A program made the position numbers and the translations under genes. From NCBI RefSeq assembly GCF_003601985.1, contig NZ_QZXA01000004.1, forward strand, positions 434,001 to 498,000: DNA of 64,000 nucleotides, written 5' to 3'. The notes below the pieces were generated by a model that was given only the letters and a program-made list of their open reading frames with translations, had not been told where the DNA came from and did not search any database. Source of the DNA: Mesorhizobium jarvisii (lineage in GTDB: Bacteria; Pseudomonadota; Alphaproteobacteria; Rhizobiales; Rhizobiaceae). Of the stretch, positions 18,699 through 29,320 are shown in pieces (within the stretch, counting starts at the first letter, position 1; each line of letters starts with the position of its first letter).

Positions 18699-18720
18699 TT
18701 GACGTTTACGCAAACGTCAA
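18699..18720. promoter_or_regulatory. double LiuR-type operator and likely promoter of the acyl-CoA operon
   Basis: Arms TTGACGTTT and AAACGTCAA flank a 4-nt centre. It can be read as two overlapping 16-bp sites (TTGACGTTTACGCAAA and TTTACGCAAACGTCAA) offset by 6 bp. TTGACG at 18699 could serve as a -35 element, with a -10 near 18722-18730 (TTGCTAT), so bound regulator would block transcription of the operon starting at 18813. Confidence 0.65.
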
Positions 18721-18812
18721 TTTTTGCTATCCCGGCTTCAACACGGGTCCGCATGCTGCCCTGACATGAATTCGGGGGCTTTCGGACCAGGTCCGCAGGG
18801 TGGAGAAAAAGC

Positions 18813-20603
18813 ATGCCGACATACAGGGCTCCGGTCCAGGATACGCTGTTCGTACTCAACGACGTGCTGGGCTATCAGCGCTATTCGAACCTTCCCGGAT
18901 TTGCCGACGCGACGCCAGACGTGCTGGAAGCGATTCTGGCCGAAGGCGCCAAGCTCGCCGAAAACGTCATGCATCCGCTCAACCGGGTCGGCGACATGGA
19001 AGGCTGTGTGCGTCACGACGACGGCTCGGTGACCACGCCCAAAGGCTTCAAGGAGGCCTTCGACCAGTATCGCGAAGGCGGCTGGATGGGGCTGGCGGCG
19101 CCGGTCGAGTTCGGCGGCCAGGGCCTGCCCTATGCCGTGCACACCGCCGTCGCTGAATATATGGTCTCGGCCAACATGTCGCTGATGATGTATCCGGGCC
19201 TGACCCAGGGCGCCATCGCGGCGATCATCACCCACGGCACCGACGAGCAGAAGGCCAAATGGCTGCCGAAGATGGTCGAGGGCTCCTGGACCGGCACCAT
19301 GAACCTGACCGAACCGCATTGCGGCACCGATCTCGGCCTGCTGCGCACCAAGGCGGTGCCGAACGGCGACGGCACCTACAAGATCTCGGGCCAGAAGATT
19401 TTCATCTCGGCCGGCGAACACGACATGTCGGACAACATCGTCCATCTCGTGCTGGCCCGCATCGAGGGCGCGCCGGAAGGCGTCAAGGGCATTTCGCTGT
19501 TCATCGTGCCGAAGCTCAAGCTCGATGCTTCGGGCAATCCGGGCGAACGCAACACGCTCTCCTGTGGCTCGATCGAGGAGAAGATGGGCATCCACGGCAA
19601 TTCGACCTGCGTCATGAACTATGACGAGGCCGAAGGCACGCTGCTCGGTGAGGAGAATGGCGGCCTCAAGGCGATGTTCACGATGATGAACGAGGCCCGC
19701 CTCGGCGTCGGCCTGCAAGGGCTTTCGCTGTCGGAGATCGCCTACCAGAACGCCGTCGCCTACGCCAAGGACCGCTTGCAGGGCCGTTCGCTGTCGGGCG
19801 CCAAGGCGCCGGACAAGAAGGCCGACCCGATCATCGTCCATCCCGACATCCGTCGCTCTTTGATGACCATGAAGGCCTTCAACGAGGCCGGTCGCGCGCT
19901 GGCGCTGTGGACGGCGATCAAGTCCGACATCGCGCATCGCTCCGCCGACGACAAGGATCGCCAGGCGGCCGACGACTACACCGGCCTGATGACGCCGGTG
20001 GTCAAGGGCGTGCTCACCGACAAGGGTTTTGACCACGCCGTCATGGCCCAGCAGGTATTCGGAGGCCACGGCTACATCGAAGAGCACGGCATGAGCCAGT
20101 TCGTGCGCGATGCCCGCATCGCCATGATCTATGAGGGCGCCAACGGCATCCAGGCGCTCGACCTCGTCGGCCGCAAGCTCGGCCTGAATGGCGGCCGCGC
20201 CATCCAGGCTTTCTTCAAGGAGGTCGGCGAATTCTGCGAGGAAAACCGCGCCGACGAGAAGATGGCGCCCTTCACCAAGGGGTTGAAAAAGGGTCTCAAT
20301 GATCTGCAGGCGGCGACTATGTGGCTGGTGCAGAACGGCATTTCCAAGCCCGACAATGCCGGTGCGGCCTCGACCGACTACATGCATCTCTTCGGCCTTG
20401 TCGCACTGGGCTACATGTGGGCGCAGATGGCCAAGGCGGCTCAGGGCAAGACCGGCGCCAACGGCACCCAGTCCTTCTATGACAACAAGGTGGTGACGGC
20501 GCGCTTCTTCATGGAGCGGATCATGCCGGAGACGTCGGCCCATCTCGCCCGTATTTCGAGTGGTGCGGACACGCTGATGGCCCTGCCCGCGGAAGCGTTC
20601 TAA
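18813..20603 (+). CDS. acyl-CoA dehydrogenase, long form with C-terminal extension
   Basis: FAD-dependent acyl-CoA dehydrogenase of 596 residues, oxidising acyl-CoA to trans-2-enoyl-CoA. It belongs to the roughly 600-residue subgroup with extra N- and C-terminal domains. Visible motifs are [13 protein letters not shown] (FAD/substrate loop), [12 protein letters not shown], and [14 protein letters not shown], in which the Glu of YEG is the expected catalytic base. It is the first gene after the LiuR-type operator and leads an operon with a second dehydrogenase, thiolase, FadB-like protein and thioesterase. Chain-length preference cannot be read from the sequence. Confidence 0.9.
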   Translation: MPTYRAPVQDTLFVLNDVLGYQRYSNLPGFADATPDVLEAILAEGAKLAENVMHPLNRVGDMEGCVRHDDGSVTTPKGFKEAFDQYREGGWMGLAAPVEFGGQGLPYAVHTAVAEYMVSANMSLMMYPGLTQGAIAAIITHGTDEQKAKWLPKMVEGSWTGTMNLTEPHCGTDLGLLRTKAVPNGDGTYKISGQKIFISAGEHDMSDNIVHLVLARIEGAPEGVKGISLFIVPKLKLDASGNPGERNTLSCGSIEEKMGIHGNSTCVMNYDEAEGTLLGEENGGLKAMFTMMNEARLGVGLQGLSLSEIAYQNAVAYAKDRLQGRSLSGAKAPDKKADPIIVHPDIRRSLMTMKAFNEAGRALALWTAIKSDIAHRSADDKDRQAADDYTGLMTPVVKGVLTDKGFDHAVMAQQVFGGHGYIEEHGMSQFVRDARIAMIYEGANGIQALDLVGRKLGLNGGRAIQAFFKEVGEFCEENRADEKMAPFTKGLKKGLNDLQAATMWLVQNGISKPDNAGAASTDYMHLFGLVALGYMWAQMAKAAQGKTGANGTQSFYDNKVVTARFFMERIMPETSAHLARISSGADTLMALPAEAF

Positions 20604-20616
20604 AGATGGTTGCCCT

Positions 20617-20669
20617 CCTCCCTCGGGGGAGGGTCGGTTGAGGCCAGCCTGACGTGCGCCGGCCTCAAC
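20617..20669. repeat. pair of intergenic hairpins between the two acyl-CoA dehydrogenase genes
   Basis: Two adjacent inverted repeats lie in the 102-bp gap: CCTCCC/GGGAGG at 20617-20632, and perfect 9-bp arms GTTGAGGCC/GGCCTCAAC at 20637-20669. The shape resembles rhizobial palindromic repeats. No T-run follows, so full termination is unlikely. It may tune relative expression inside the operon. Confidence 0.5.
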
Positions 20670-20705
20670 GCTGACGATGCGCTCTGGGAGGAGTACCATA
20701 TCCAA

Positions 20706-21875
20706 ATGACCAGCCCCGCCGAAATACTTGGCCTTCCCAAGCCCGCCTGGGCGGCGGACGAGGTCGGCATGCTCTACGACATGGCAACCCGCTTCATGTC
20801 GGAGGAGATCGCGCCGCGCTACGACGAGTTCGAGAAGAACGAGATGGTCGACCGCGAAAGCTGGCTGAAGGCCGGCGCCGCCGGGCTGCTCTGCGCCTCG
20901 ATGCCGGAGGAATATGGCGGCTCCGGCGGCACCTTCGCGCATGAGAGCGCCATCATCGAGGCCATCGGCCATGTCGGCGTCGACGGTTTTGGCATCGGCC
21001 TGCACAATTCGATCGTCGCGCCCTACATCCTTCACTACGGTTCGCAAGAGCAGAAGAAGAAGTGGCTGCCGAAGCTCGCCACCGGCGAGCTCATCGGCGC
21101 CATCGCCATGACCGAACCGGGCGCCGGTTCCGACCTGCAAGGCGTCAAGACGCGGGCCGAGAAGGACGGCAACCAGTACAGGATCAATGGGTCCAAGACC
21201 TTCATCACCAACGGCCAGCTGGCCAACTTCATCATCGTCGTCACCAAGACCGATCCGGAAAAGGGCGCCAAGGGCACCTCGCTGATTATCGTCGAGACCG
21301 ACGAGGTCGAAGGTTTTGAGCGCGGCCGCAACCTCGACAAGATTGGCCTGAAGGCCAACGATACGTCGGAACTGTTCTTCAACGACGTGCGCGTCCCGAC
21401 CTCGAATTTGCTCGGCCACGAGGAAGGGCAGGGCTTCATCCAGCTGATGCAGCAATTGCCGCAGGAGCGGCTGCAGATCGGCACCGGCGCCATCGCCATG
21501 ATCGAGCGCGCGCTGGCGCTGACCATCGACTACGTCAAGGAGCGCAAGGCTTTCGGCAAGGCGATCATCGACTTCCAGAACACCCAGTTCAAACTGGCCG
21601 AGCTCAAGACCGAGGCGACCATCGGCCGCGTCTTCTACAATGACTGCGTCACGCGCCACATCAATGGCGGCCTCGACCCGGTAACGGCCTCGATGTCCAA
21701 GTACTGGCTCAGCGACCTGCAGGGAAAAGTCGTCGACGAATGCCTTCAACTGCACGGCGGCTATGGCTACATGAATGAATATCCGATCGCCCGCATGTTC
21801 CGCGACGCTCGCGTCCAGCGCATCTACGGCGGCACCAACGAGATCATGAAATTGCTGATCGGCCGCTCGCTCTGA
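20706..21875 (+). CDS. acyl-CoA dehydrogenase (isovaleryl/long-chain type)
   Basis: Acyl-CoA dehydrogenase of 389 residues. It has AMTEPGAGSDLQG, the C-terminal YGGTNEIMKLLIGRSL and LHGGYGYMNEYP. The position that is Glu in short- and medium-chain enzymes is Gly here (YGGTNE), and an LPQERL segment is present that in long-chain and isovaleryl enzymes supplies the catalytic Glu. So it differs in catalytic-base placement from the first dehydrogenase. The frame is open from 20610, but ATG at 20706 gives the family start; a GGGAGG lies about 12-15 bp upstream. Confidence 0.9.
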   Translation: MTSPAEILGLPKPAWAADEVGMLYDMATRFMSEEIAPRYDEFEKNEMVDRESWLKAGAAGLLCASMPEEYGGSGGTFAHESAIIEAIGHVGVDGFGIGLHNSIVAPYILHYGSQEQKKKWLPKLATGELIGAIAMTEPGAGSDLQGVKTRAEKDGNQYRINGSKTFITNGQLANFIIVVTKTDPEKGAKGTSLIIVETDEVEGFERGRNLDKIGLKANDTSELFFNDVRVPTSNLLGHEEGQGFIQLMQQLPQERLQIGTGAIAMIERALALTIDYVKERKAFGKAIIDFQNTQFKLAELKTEATIGRVFYNDCVTRHINGGLDPVTASMSKYWLSDLQGKVVDECLQLHGGYGYMNEYPIARMFRDARVQRIYGGTNEIMKLLIGRSL

Positions 21876-21908
21876 GAGCGGCGACCGGCAAACCCAAGGA
21901 GCACGAAA

Positions 21909-23117
21909 ATGGCTGAGGCTTACGTCTACGACGCCGTGCGCACGCCGCGCGGCAAGGGCAAGAAGGATGGATCGCTGCATGAAGTGCCGGCGGTGCGGCT
22001 TGCCGCAAGGACGCTGGAAGCGCTGCGCGACCGCAACGGGCTGGACACCGGCACCGTCGACGACATCATCTTCGGCTGCGTCGATCCGGTCGGCGAGGCG
22101 GGTTCGGTCATTCCACGCGCCGCCGCCTTCGAGGCCGGCTACGACACCAAGGCGCCCGGAATGCAGATCTCGCGCTTCTGCGCCTCGGGTCTCGACGCCA
22201 TCAATTTCGGCGCCGCCAAGATCGCGCAGGGCGCCGACGAGATCGTCATCGCCGGTGGCGTCGAATCAATGTCGCGCGTCGGCATGGGTGCCTCCGGCGG
22301 TGCCTGGTTCATGGACCCTTCGGTCGGCCTGCCTGGCTGGTTCGTGCCGCAAGGCATTTCGGCCGACCTGATCGCCACCAAATACGGTTTCTCACGCGAC
22401 GACGTCGACGCCTATGCGGTCGAGAGCCAGAAGCGCGCCGCCAAATCCTGGGCCGACGGCCGCTTCAAGAATTCGGTCATTCCGATCAGGGATCAGAACG
22501 GCCTGACCATACTCGACCATGACGAGCACATGCGGCCTTCGACCGACATGCAGTCGCTGGCATCGCTCAACCCATCCTTCGTCATGCCCGGCGAAATGGG
22601 CGGCTTCGACGCGGTCGCGGTGCAGAAGCACCCCGAGGTGGAAGAGGTCAACCACGTCCATCACGCCGGCAATTCGTCCGGCATCGTCGATGGCGCGGCG
22701 GCCGTGCTGCTCGGCTCGAAGAAGGCCGGCAAGGCCATGGGCCTCAAGCCCCGCGCCCGCATCCGCACCTTCGCCAATATCGGCTCCGAGCCGGTGCTGA
22801 TGCTCACCGGCCCGGTCGACGTTACCGAGAAGCTCCTGAAGCGCGCCAAGATGAAGCTGTCGGACATCGACCTGTTCGAGCTCAACGAGGCCTTCGCCTC
22901 GGTCGTGCTGCGCTACATGCAGGCCTTCGACATCCCGCACGACAAGATCAACGTCAATGGCGGCGCCATCGCCATGGGCCATCCGCTCGGCGCCACCGGC
23001 GCGATGATCTTCGGCACGGTGCTGGACGAACTCGATCGCCGCGATCTGAACACCGCGCTGGTCACGCTGTGCATCGGCGCCGGCATGGGCACCGCTACGA
23101 TCATCGAACGCGTCTGA
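21909..23117 (+). CDS. acetyl-CoA C-acyltransferase (thiolase)
   Basis: Thiolase of 402 residues that cleaves 3-ketoacyl-CoA to acetyl-CoA and shortened acyl-CoA. The nucleophile Cys is residue 91 in [11 protein letters not shown]. The C-terminal motifs [16 protein letters not shown] (His) and [10 protein letters not shown] (Cys) are intact. It precedes the FadB-like gene by 13 bp, giving the usual FadA-FadB pairing. An AAGGAG ribosome-binding site lies about 9 bp before the ATG. Confidence 0.92.
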   Translation: MAEAYVYDAVRTPRGKGKKDGSLHEVPAVRLAARTLEALRDRNGLDTGTVDDIIFGCVDPVGEAGSVIPRAAAFEAGYDTKAPGMQISRFCASGLDAINFGAAKIAQGADEIVIAGGVESMSRVGMGASGGAWFMDPSVGLPGWFVPQGISADLIATKYGFSRDDVDAYAVESQKRAAKSWADGRFKNSVIPIRDQNGLTILDHDEHMRPSTDMQSLASLNPSFVMPGEMGGFDAVAVQKHPEVEEVNHVHHAGNSSGIVDGAAAVLLGSKKAGKAMGLKPRARIRTFANIGSEPVLMLTGPVDVTEKLLKRAKMKLSDIDLFELNEAFASVVLRYMQAFDIPHDKINVNGGAIAMGHPLGATGAMIFGTVLDELDRRDLNTALVTLCIGAGMGTATIIERV

Positions 23118-23130
23118 CGGGGAGAGAACA

Positions 23131-25350
23131 ATGAGCTACATCAATTTCACCCTCGACACCGACGCCGACGGCATTGCGCTCGTCACCTGGAACATGCCGG
23201 ATCGCTCGATGAACGTGTTCACCGAGGAGGTGATGGGCGAACTCGACAAGATCATCGACCAGGTGGTGGCCGACGCCGGCATCAAGGGTGCGGTGATCAC
23301 CTCGGGCAAGGACAGCTTCTCCGGCGGCGCTGATCTCACCATGTTGCAGAAGATGCTTGCCGTGTTCGCCAGGGAAAAGACCAAGGACCCGCAGAAGGCG
23401 GCAAAGCTGCTGTTCGACAATGCCGGCCGTATGGGCGGCCTGTGGCGCAAGCTCGAAACATCAGGCAAACCCTGGGTATCGGCGATCAACGGCACCTGCA
23501 TGGGTGGCGCCTTCGAATTGTCGCTGGCCTGCCACGGTCGCGTCGCCGCTGATTCAGACAAGGTCAAGATGGCCTTGCCGGAGGTCAAGGTCGGCATCTT
23601 CCCCGGCGCCGGCGGCACCCAGCGCGTGCCGCGGCTGACCGATCAGCAGCAGGCGCTGCAGATGCTGACCTCCGGCCAGAATCTGTCGCCGCAGAAGGCG
23701 AAGGCCATGGGCCTTATCCACGAGATCGCCGAGCCGGCCAAGCTGGTCGAGACGGCAAAGGCCATGATCAGGAACGGACTGAAAGCCGTCCAGCCCTGGG
23801 ACGAGAAGGGTTTCAAGCTGCCTGGCGGTCAGATCTATTCGCCGACCGGCTTCAATCTCTGGCCGCCGGCTATCGCCATCCTGCGTCGCGAGACCTATGG
23901 CAATTATCCGGCCGCCGCCGCCATCCTGAAATGCGTCTATGAGGGCCTGCTGGTGCCGTTCGACACCGCGCTCAGGATCGAACAGCGCTATTTCACCGAG
24001 ATCATGCAGACCAGGGAAGCGGCGGCGATGATCCGCTCGCTGTTCGTCTCGCTGCAGGAACTGAACAAGGGCGCCCGCCGCCCGGCCGGCGTGCCGGAAA
24101 CCAAATTCAAGAAGATCGGCATTCTCGGCGCCGGCTTCATGGGCGCCGGTATCGCCTATGTCACGGCCAAGGCCGGCATCCCGGTGGTGCTGCTCGACCG
24201 CGACATGGAGTCGGCCGAAAAGGGCAAGGCGCATTCAGACAGCCTGGTCTCGGATCAGGTCAAGAAGGGCCGCGCCAAGCCGGAGGAGAAGGACAAGCTC
24301 CTGTCGCTGATCACGCCGACAGCCGACTATGCCGATCTTGCCGGCTGCGACTTGGTGGTCGAGGCGGTGTTCGAGGATTCGGCCGTCAAGAAGGCAGCCA
24401 CCGAACAGGCGGAAGCCGCGCTGAAGTCGTCCGCGATCTTCGCGTCGAACACCTCGACCATTCCGATCACGTCGCTGGCGAAGAATTCGGCCCGGCCGAA
24501 GAATTTCGTCGGCATCCACTTCTTCTCGCCGGTCGACAAGATGATGCTGGTCGAGATCATTTTGGGCAAGAAGACCGGCGACAAGGCGCTGGCGACCGCG
24601 ATCGATTTCGTCCGCGCCATCAAGAAGACGCCGATCGTCGTCAACGACACGCGCGGCTTCTACGTCAACCGCTGCGTGCTGCGCTACATGTCGGAAGCCT
24701 ACAAGATGCTGATCGAGGGCGTGCCCGCGCCGATGATCGAGAATGCGGCGAAGGCCGCCGGCATGCCGGTCGGTCCCCTGGCGCTGACCGACGAGACGGC
24801 GATCGACCTCGCCCAGAAGATCATGAAGCAGACCATCAGGGATCTCGGCGACAAGGCCGTCGATCCCAAGCAGATGGCGCTGATCAACACCATGGTCGAC
24901 GACCATGGCCGCTTCGGCCGCAAGAACGGCAAGGGTTTTTATGACTATCCCGCCAAGCCCGCCAAGAAGAAGCTGTGGCCGGGACTGAAGGACCTCTATC
25001 CGCAGCTTGCGCCCGAGAAGGTCGATTACGAGGAACTGCAGCAGCGCCTGTTGGTCACCATCGCGCTGGAAGCGGCGCGGGTGATGGAGGAAGGCATCGT
25101 CACCGATCCGCGCGAGGCCGATGTCGGCTCGATCCTGGCCTTCGGCTTCGCGCCCTACACAGGCGGCGCGCTGTCCTATATCGACGGCATCGGCGCCAAG
25201 GAATTCGTCAAGATCGCCAAGGGATTGCAGAAGAAATACGGCGCCGAGTTCAAGGCGCCCAAGCTGCTACTCGACATGGCCGAAAAGGGCGAAACCTTCT
25301 ACCAGCGCTTCGATCCCTACGCCAAGGGCGACGTGAAACAGGCCGCCTGA
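23131..25350 (+). CDS. multifunctional enoyl-CoA hydratase / 3-hydroxyacyl-CoA dehydrogenase (FadB/FadJ-like)
   Basis: Bifunctional beta-oxidation protein of 739 residues. The N-terminal crotonase domain (about 1-190) has SGGADLTML, the oxyanion-hole segment [10 protein letters not shown] and the catalytic-Glu region [19 protein letters not shown]. The NAD-binding domain starts near 327 with [27 protein letters not shown] and the C-terminal dehydrogenase domains follow. With the thiolase directly upstream it forms the trifunctional beta-oxidation set. It hydrates enoyl-CoA from the two dehydrogenases and oxidises the product to 3-ketoacyl-CoA. Confidence 0.93.
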   Translation: MSYINFTLDTDADGIALVTWNMPDRSMNVFTEEVMGELDKIIDQVVADAGIKGAVITSGKDSFSGGADLTMLQKMLAVFAREKTKDPQKAAKLLFDNAGRMGGLWRKLETSGKPWVSAINGTCMGGAFELSLACHGRVAADSDKVKMALPEVKVGIFPGAGGTQRVPRLTDQQQALQMLTSGQNLSPQKAKAMGLIHEIAEPAKLVETAKAMIRNGLKAVQPWDEKGFKLPGGQIYSPTGFNLWPPAIAILRRETYGNYPAAAAILKCVYEGLLVPFDTALRIEQRYFTEIMQTREAAAMIRSLFVSLQELNKGARRPAGVPETKFKKIGILGAGFMGAGIAYVTAKAGIPVVLLDRDMESAEKGKAHSDSLVSDQVKKGRAKPEEKDKLLSLITPTADYADLAGCDLVVEAVFEDSAVKKAATEQAEAALKSSAIFASNTSTIPITSLAKNSARPKNFVGIHFFSPVDKMMLVEIILGKKTGDKALATAIDFVRAIKKTPIVVNDTRGFYVNRCVLRYMSEAYKMLIEGVPAPMIENAAKAAGMPVGPLALTDETAIDLAQKIMKQTIRDLGDKAVDPKQMALINTMVDDHGRFGRKNGKGFYDYPAKPAKKKLWPGLKDLYPQLAPEKVDYEELQQRLLVTIALEAARVMEEGIVTDPREADVGSILAFGFAPYTGGALSYIDGIGAKEFVKIAKGLQKKYGAEFKAPKLLLDMAEKGETFYQRFDPYAKGDVKQAA

Positions 25351-25359
25351 CGGCAGGTC

Positions 25360-25905
25360 ATGTATGTCTGGGCGCGCATGGCGCGCATGCTGGCCACGGC
25401 GCGAAGCCGTGGCCCCTATATGATGGGCGGTGAAAGCCGCCTGGCCTTTCGCTGCCTGCCGACCGACATTGATTTCAACGTCCACCTCAACAATGCGCGC
25501 TACATGATGCTGGCCGATCTCGGCCGGATCGACCTGTTCGTCCGTGCCGGCCTGATCACGCTGGCGCGCAAGAATGGCTGGGCGCCTATGATGGGCGGGC
25601 TGCAGGCGGTCTACGCACGCGAGATCAGGCTGTGGCGCCGCTTCGAAGTGGTGTCTTCCATCGAAACCTGGGAAGGCAGACAGGTCATCGGCAAGCACCG
25701 TTTCGTCTTCGACAATGGCGAGACGGCTGCCTTGATCCTGACGACCGCAGGCGTCTACGATCGCAAGGCGCGCCGCTTTCTCGATATCGACGAGGTCGTC
25801 GCCGCGCTTGGTCGCTCGGTGAACCCGCGTCCGCCGACCGAGGCGGAGCGGCTGTTCATGGAATCTCACCAAGCCCTGCGCCGCCAGGCCAAAGGACCCG
25901 CCTGA
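25360..25905 (+). CDS. hotdog-fold acyl-CoA thioesterase family protein
   Basis: Protein of 181 residues with a 4HBT-like hotdog fold. The signature DIDFNVHLNNARYMMLADLG places the catalytic Asp and the central helix near residues 36-55. It starts 9 bp after the FadB-like gene and so is probably the last gene of the acyl-CoA operon, releasing CoA or trimming acyl-CoA pools. It resembles the THEM6/thioesterase-like group. Substrate is unknown. Confidence 0.82.
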   Translation: MYVWARMARMLATARSRGPYMMGGESRLAFRCLPTDIDFNVHLNNARYMMLADLGRIDLFVRAGLITLARKNGWAPMMGGLQAVYAREIRLWRRFEVVSSIETWEGRQVIGKHRFVFDNGETAALILTTAGVYDRKARRFLDIDEVVAALGRSVNPRPPTEAERLFMESHQALRRQAKGPA

Positions 25906-26000
25906 AGCCGCGTCCGGAGAGTGTGCGGCACTGTCGTTGCGGCACAGTTTTGTTCGTGATCCGTCGCCTGCGCGGTGGACATGCCGGCGGTTGCGAGTTA

Positions 26001-26025
26001 GACAGGAGAGGCATTTTTTCCTGTC
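26001..26025. promoter_or_regulatory. candidate autoregulatory operator before S24-type repressor
   Basis: Inverted repeat GACAGGA and TCCTGTC (perfect 7-bp arms, 11-nt spacer containing six T) ends 18 bp before the ATG of the repressor at 26043. LexA/C2-like repressors commonly bind such dyads over their own promoter. It could alternatively be a transcript hairpin that hides the ribosome-binding site. Confidence 0.5.
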
Positions 26026-26042
26026 TGGAAGGAGAGCACGAC

Positions 26043-26681
26043 ATGCTCTCGCACGACCGCGTTTGGGCCGCCATCGATGCTCTTGCCGAGCGCTATTCGC
26101 TTTCGGCGTCAGGTCTGGCAAGGCGCGCGGGCCTCGATTCGACCGCCTTCAACAAGTCGAAACGTCTGTCCTCGGATGGCCGGCCGCGCTGGCCCTCGAC
26201 CGAATCACTGGCCAAGATCATCGAGGCGACGGGTGCCTCGCTCGACGAATTCACCGGGCTGATCGAAGGCCGCATGGCCGCCGCGCCCGCCCACAGGCGT
26301 TCCGTGCCGCTGCTCGGCTTTGCCCAGGCCGGCGCCGGCGGCTTCTTCGACGATGCCGGCTTTCCGGCCGGGCAGGGCTGGGATCTGGTCGAACTGCCGG
26401 CGCAATCGACCGAGAGCTCCTATGCGCTGCAGGTGCAGGGCGATTCCATGCTGCCGCTCTATCGCAATGGCGACGTCCTCATCGTCGAGCCGGGCGCTAT
26501 CACCCGCAAGGGCGATCGCGTCGTCGTCAAGACCACATCGGGCGAGGTGATGGCCAAGGTACTCGAGCGCCAGACCGTCAAGTCGATCGCGCTGGTCTCA
26601 CTCAATCCCGATCATCCCGACCGCGACATTCCCATGCGCGAGGTCGAATGGGTGGCGCGGATTGTCTGGGCAAGCCAGTAG
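26043..26681 (+). CDS. S24-family HTH transcriptional regulator (C2/LexA-like self-cleaving repressor)
   Basis: Regulator of 212 residues. The N-terminal helix-turn-helix (about 1-72) contains ASGLARRAGLDSTAFNKSKR. The C-terminal S24 peptidase domain has the Ser nucleophile in GDSMLPLY (Ser135) and the Lys partner in VVVKTTSG (Lys163). An Ala-Gly pair lies at the expected cleavage region (GFAQAGAGGFF). The frame extends to 25632 but ATG 26043 follows an AAGGAGAG ribosome-binding site. No phage genes are nearby, so it is a stand-alone chromosomal regulator. Targets are unknown. Confidence 0.85.
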   Translation: MLSHDRVWAAIDALAERYSLSASGLARRAGLDSTAFNKSKRLSSDGRPRWPSTESLAKIIEATGASLDEFTGLIEGRMAAAPAHRRSVPLLGFAQAGAGGFFDDAGFPAGQGWDLVELPAQSTESSYALQVQGDSMLPLYRNGDVLIVEPGAITRKGDRVVVKTTSGEVMAKVLERQTVKSIALVSLNPDHPDRDIPMREVEWVARIVWASQ

Positions 26682-26690
26682 GTCGGGCTG

Positions 26691-27551
26691 GTGCGGTTTC
26701 CTCATCTCATTGTGGCGGTTCTGATGGTCCCGGTGATGGCGGCCCTGGTTGTCGCCGGCGGCCGCACGCTGAAAGGAAGCCAAAGCACCGTCGCGGTGGA
26801 TCAGATCGATCCCGGCGTGGACACGATCTCTCAGGCCGGCACCGATGCCGGGTCTGACGAACCAGCCACCTCAGCCATTCCCGCGCCCGCCGCTCCGCCG
26901 CCGCCAAAGCCGGCGGCGCATTCGCGGGCGATCGATCCAGATGTCGTCGCGCCGCCGGAACTGCCCACCGGGGAACTCGAGCGGGTCGAGCCGCGCGAGC
27001 CTCTGAGCAAGCTGGCGCTGGCCATGCCGCCCAAGCCGAAGATGCCCGATGACTGGAATGGCACGAAGCTGTTCCAGCCGGTCGCGACCGCCGCCGGCCT
27101 GATCGAGGCGAAAGGCTATTCGGTCGCGATCTCCGGCATCGATGTCGTCGGGCAGGACGAGACCTGCACCACCGACGGCAAGTCATGGCCGTGCGGTATC
27201 CGTGCGCGCACGGCGTTCCGCTCCTTCCTGCGCGGCCGCGCCGTGGTCTGCACCGTGCCGCCCGAAGGCGGACGCGACCGCATCGCGGCGGAATGCCGGA
27301 TCGGCAAGCAGGACGTCGGCCAATGGCTGGTCGACAATGGCTGGGCGCGTGCCGCCAAGGGCGGACCCTATGTCGAGGCCGGTGAAAAGGCGCAAAGCGC
27401 AAAGAAGGGCATTTTCGGATCGGCGCCGAACCTGGCCGGCATCTCGGCGGTGCCGCCCGCGCCAGCCCCGGCGCCTCAGGCGCCGGGTTCGATCCTGGAA
27501 GAGGTCGACGGCGCCCTCAAGCCAGCTGACCAGCCAGCGCCTGCTGAATGA
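26691..27551 (+). CDS. thermonuclease-like (SNase-fold) secreted or anchored protein
   Basis: Protein of 286 residues, GTG start 9 bp after the repressor. An N-terminal hydrophobic segment (about 5-24) is a signal or anchor, a Pro/Ala-rich linker follows (about 60-105), and the region about 120-235 resembles the staphylococcal nuclease fold ([34 protein letters not shown]). The C-terminal tail is Pro/Ala-rich again. Catalytic Arg/Glu residues of active nucleases are not clearly conserved, so activity is uncertain. Its last 35 bp overlap the end of the convergent lysS-type gene. Confidence 0.68.
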   Translation: MRFPHLIVAVLMVPVMAALVVAGGRTLKGSQSTVAVDQIDPGVDTISQAGTDAGSDEPATSAIPAPAAPPPPKPAAHSRAIDPDVVAPPELPTGELERVEPREPLSKLALAMPPKPKMPDDWNGTKLFQPVATAAGLIEAKGYSVAISGIDVVGQDETCTTDGKSWPCGIRARTAFRSFLRGRAVVCTVPPEGGRDRIAAECRIGKQDVGQWLVDNGWARAAKGGPYVEAGEKAQSAKKGIFGSAPNLAGISAVPPAPAPAPQAPGSILEEVDGALKPADQPAPAE

Positions 27552-29163
27552 GCGCGCGGGTCTCGGCGACGCCGTAGAGCGCGGCGAACGAGCCGAAGCG
27601 CGGGCCGCGTTCCTGGCCGATAAGCACCTGATAGATCATCTGGAAGAAGGCGCCCGAAACGCCCGGGCCACCCTCCGGGCTCTGCTTGGAATGATCCTGA
27701 TAGCGCTCGATCTTGCGCGCCACGTTGAGCGAAGCGTTCTGGATCGCTTCGCCGCCGGCATCCGCCGGCAATGCACCAAGTGCCCCGTCCAGGGCCTCAA
27801 GCGCCTCGCGCTCAACCTCGTCGGCCGCACGGAAGGTCTTCGTCGGCCGCACGAAATCGTCGAAATAGCGGATCGCGTGGCCGACCAGTTGGTCGAGCTC
27901 GGGATGCGTCTTTGGCGTCACGCCCTGCGTATGGCGCGAGATGAAGCCCCACAGCACGTCCTTGTTCTGCGCATTGGAGGCGCTGACCAGGTTGAGCAGC
28001 AGCGAGAACGGCACCGGCATGTCGATTGCTGGCGGGTTGCCGTCATGCATGTGCCAGACAGGATTGCCCAGCCGCTCCTTCCAGTCCTGCCTGGGGTAGG
28101 CGCCCAGGAAGGTGTAATACTCGTCCACCGCCCTCGGAATGACGTCGAAATAGAGCTTCTTGGCCTGCCGCGGCCGCTGGTACATGTAGAGCCCGAGACT
28201 TTCGGTCGGCGCATAGGTCAGCCACTCGTCGATCGTCAGGCCGTTGCCCTTCGACTTCGAGATCTTCTGGCCGTTTTCGTCGAGGAACAGCTCGTAGACG
28301 AAATGCTCCGGCGCGCGCCCGCCCAGAATGTTGCAGATGCGGTCATAGACCACCGCGTTGGTCTGGTGGTCCTTGCCGAACATCTCGAAATCGACGCCAA
28401 GCGCTGCCCAGCGCATGCCGAAATCCGGCTTCCACTGCAGCTTCACCCGGCCGCCGGTGATCGAAAGCGTGGTCTCGGTGCCTTCGTCGTCGAAGGTGAT
28501 GGTGCCGGCCTTGGCGTCGACATGCTTCATCGGCACGTAAAGCACGCGGCCGCTCTTTGGGGAAATCGGCAGGAACGGGCTGTAGGTCGCCTGCCGCTCC
28601 GGCCCGAGCGTCGGCAGCATCACCGCCATGATCTTGTCGTAGCGTTCGGCGGCGCGCAGCAGCATCGCGTCGAAACGGCCTGACTTGTAGTACTGCGTCG
28701 CGCTGGCGAATTCGTAGTCGAAGCCGAACGTGTCGAGGAAGCGGCAGAGCATCGCATTGTTGTGGTCGGCGAAGCTCGCATAGTCGCCGCCGAACGGATT
28801 GGGGACCGAAGACAGCGGCTTGTGCAGATGCGGCTCGAGTGCCGCGCGATCCGGCACGTTGTCGGGTATCTTGCGCATGCCGTCCATGTCGTCGGAGAAG
28901 CACAGCAGCTTGGTGGCGACCCTGTCTTGCGTGAGCACGCGGAACGCATGGCGCACCATCGAGGTGCGCGCCACCTCGCCGAACGTGCCGATATGCGGAA
29001 GGCCCGATGGGCCATAGCCGGTCTCGAACAGGATCGTTTCGGGAAAGTCGCTGCCTTTGTAGCGCTCGATGATCTTCTTGGCTTCCTCGAATGGCCATGC
29101 CTTGCTCTCGGCCGCTGCCGCCAGCAGTTCGGGGTTGAGATCGATTATGTTTGATCCCGCCAT
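27517..29163 (-). CDS. lysK: class I lysyl-tRNA synthetase
   Basis: Archaeal-type class I LysRS of 548 residues that charges tRNA-Lys. The HIGH-type motif is HIGTFGE in a GPSGLPHIG context, and the KMSKS motif reads KISKSKGNG. Alphaproteobacteria typically use this class I enzyme instead of class II LysS. The frame is open to 29214, but [14 protein letters not shown] at 29163 is the likely start. The 3' end overlaps the converging nuclease-like gene by 35 bp. Confidence 0.93.
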   Translation of the reverse strand: MAGSNIIDLNPELLAAAAESKAWPFEEAKKIIERYKGSDFPETILFETGYGPSGLPHIGTFGEVARTSMVRHAFRVLTQDRVATKLLCFSDDMDGMRKIPDNVPDRAALEPHLHKPLSSVPNPFGGDYASFADHNNAMLCRFLDTFGFDYEFASATQYYKSGRFDAMLLRAAERYDKIMAVMLPTLGPERQATYSPFLPISPKSGRVLYVPMKHVDAKAGTITFDDEGTETTLSITGGRVKLQWKPDFGMRWAALGVDFEMFGKDHQTNAVVYDRICNILGGRAPEHFVYELFLDENGQKISKSKGNGLTIDEWLTYAPTESLGLYMYQRPRQAKKLYFDVIPRAVDEYYTFLGAYPRQDWKERLGNPVWHMHDGNPPAIDMPVPFSLLLNLVSASNAQNKDVLWGFISRHTQGVTPKTHPELDQLVGHAIRYFDDFVRPTKTFRAADEVEREALEALDGALGALPADAGGEAIQNASLNVARKIERYQDHSKQSPEGGPGVSGAFFQMIYQVLIGQERGPRFGSFAALYGVAETRALIQQALAGQLA

Positions 29164-29320
29164 GGTCGTGTTTTCCAAATTGTTCGCCGGTATGGTCGCA
29201 GTGTCGATTTTCAACCGGTCCTCTAGGCGCGCATGGCCGGAGCGTCAACGCGTTGGGCGCTTTTTCCTTGCGACCTTCGACCCCCGTTCCTACCTTCGAA
29301 ACCCGTTCAAGGAGTAAAGA

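Noticed and set aside
18738..21980. Minus-strand open frame of 1080 codons
   Set aside because: It lies opposite two clear acyl-CoA dehydrogenases and its translation has no recognisable domain. It reflects high-GC codon structure on the other strand.
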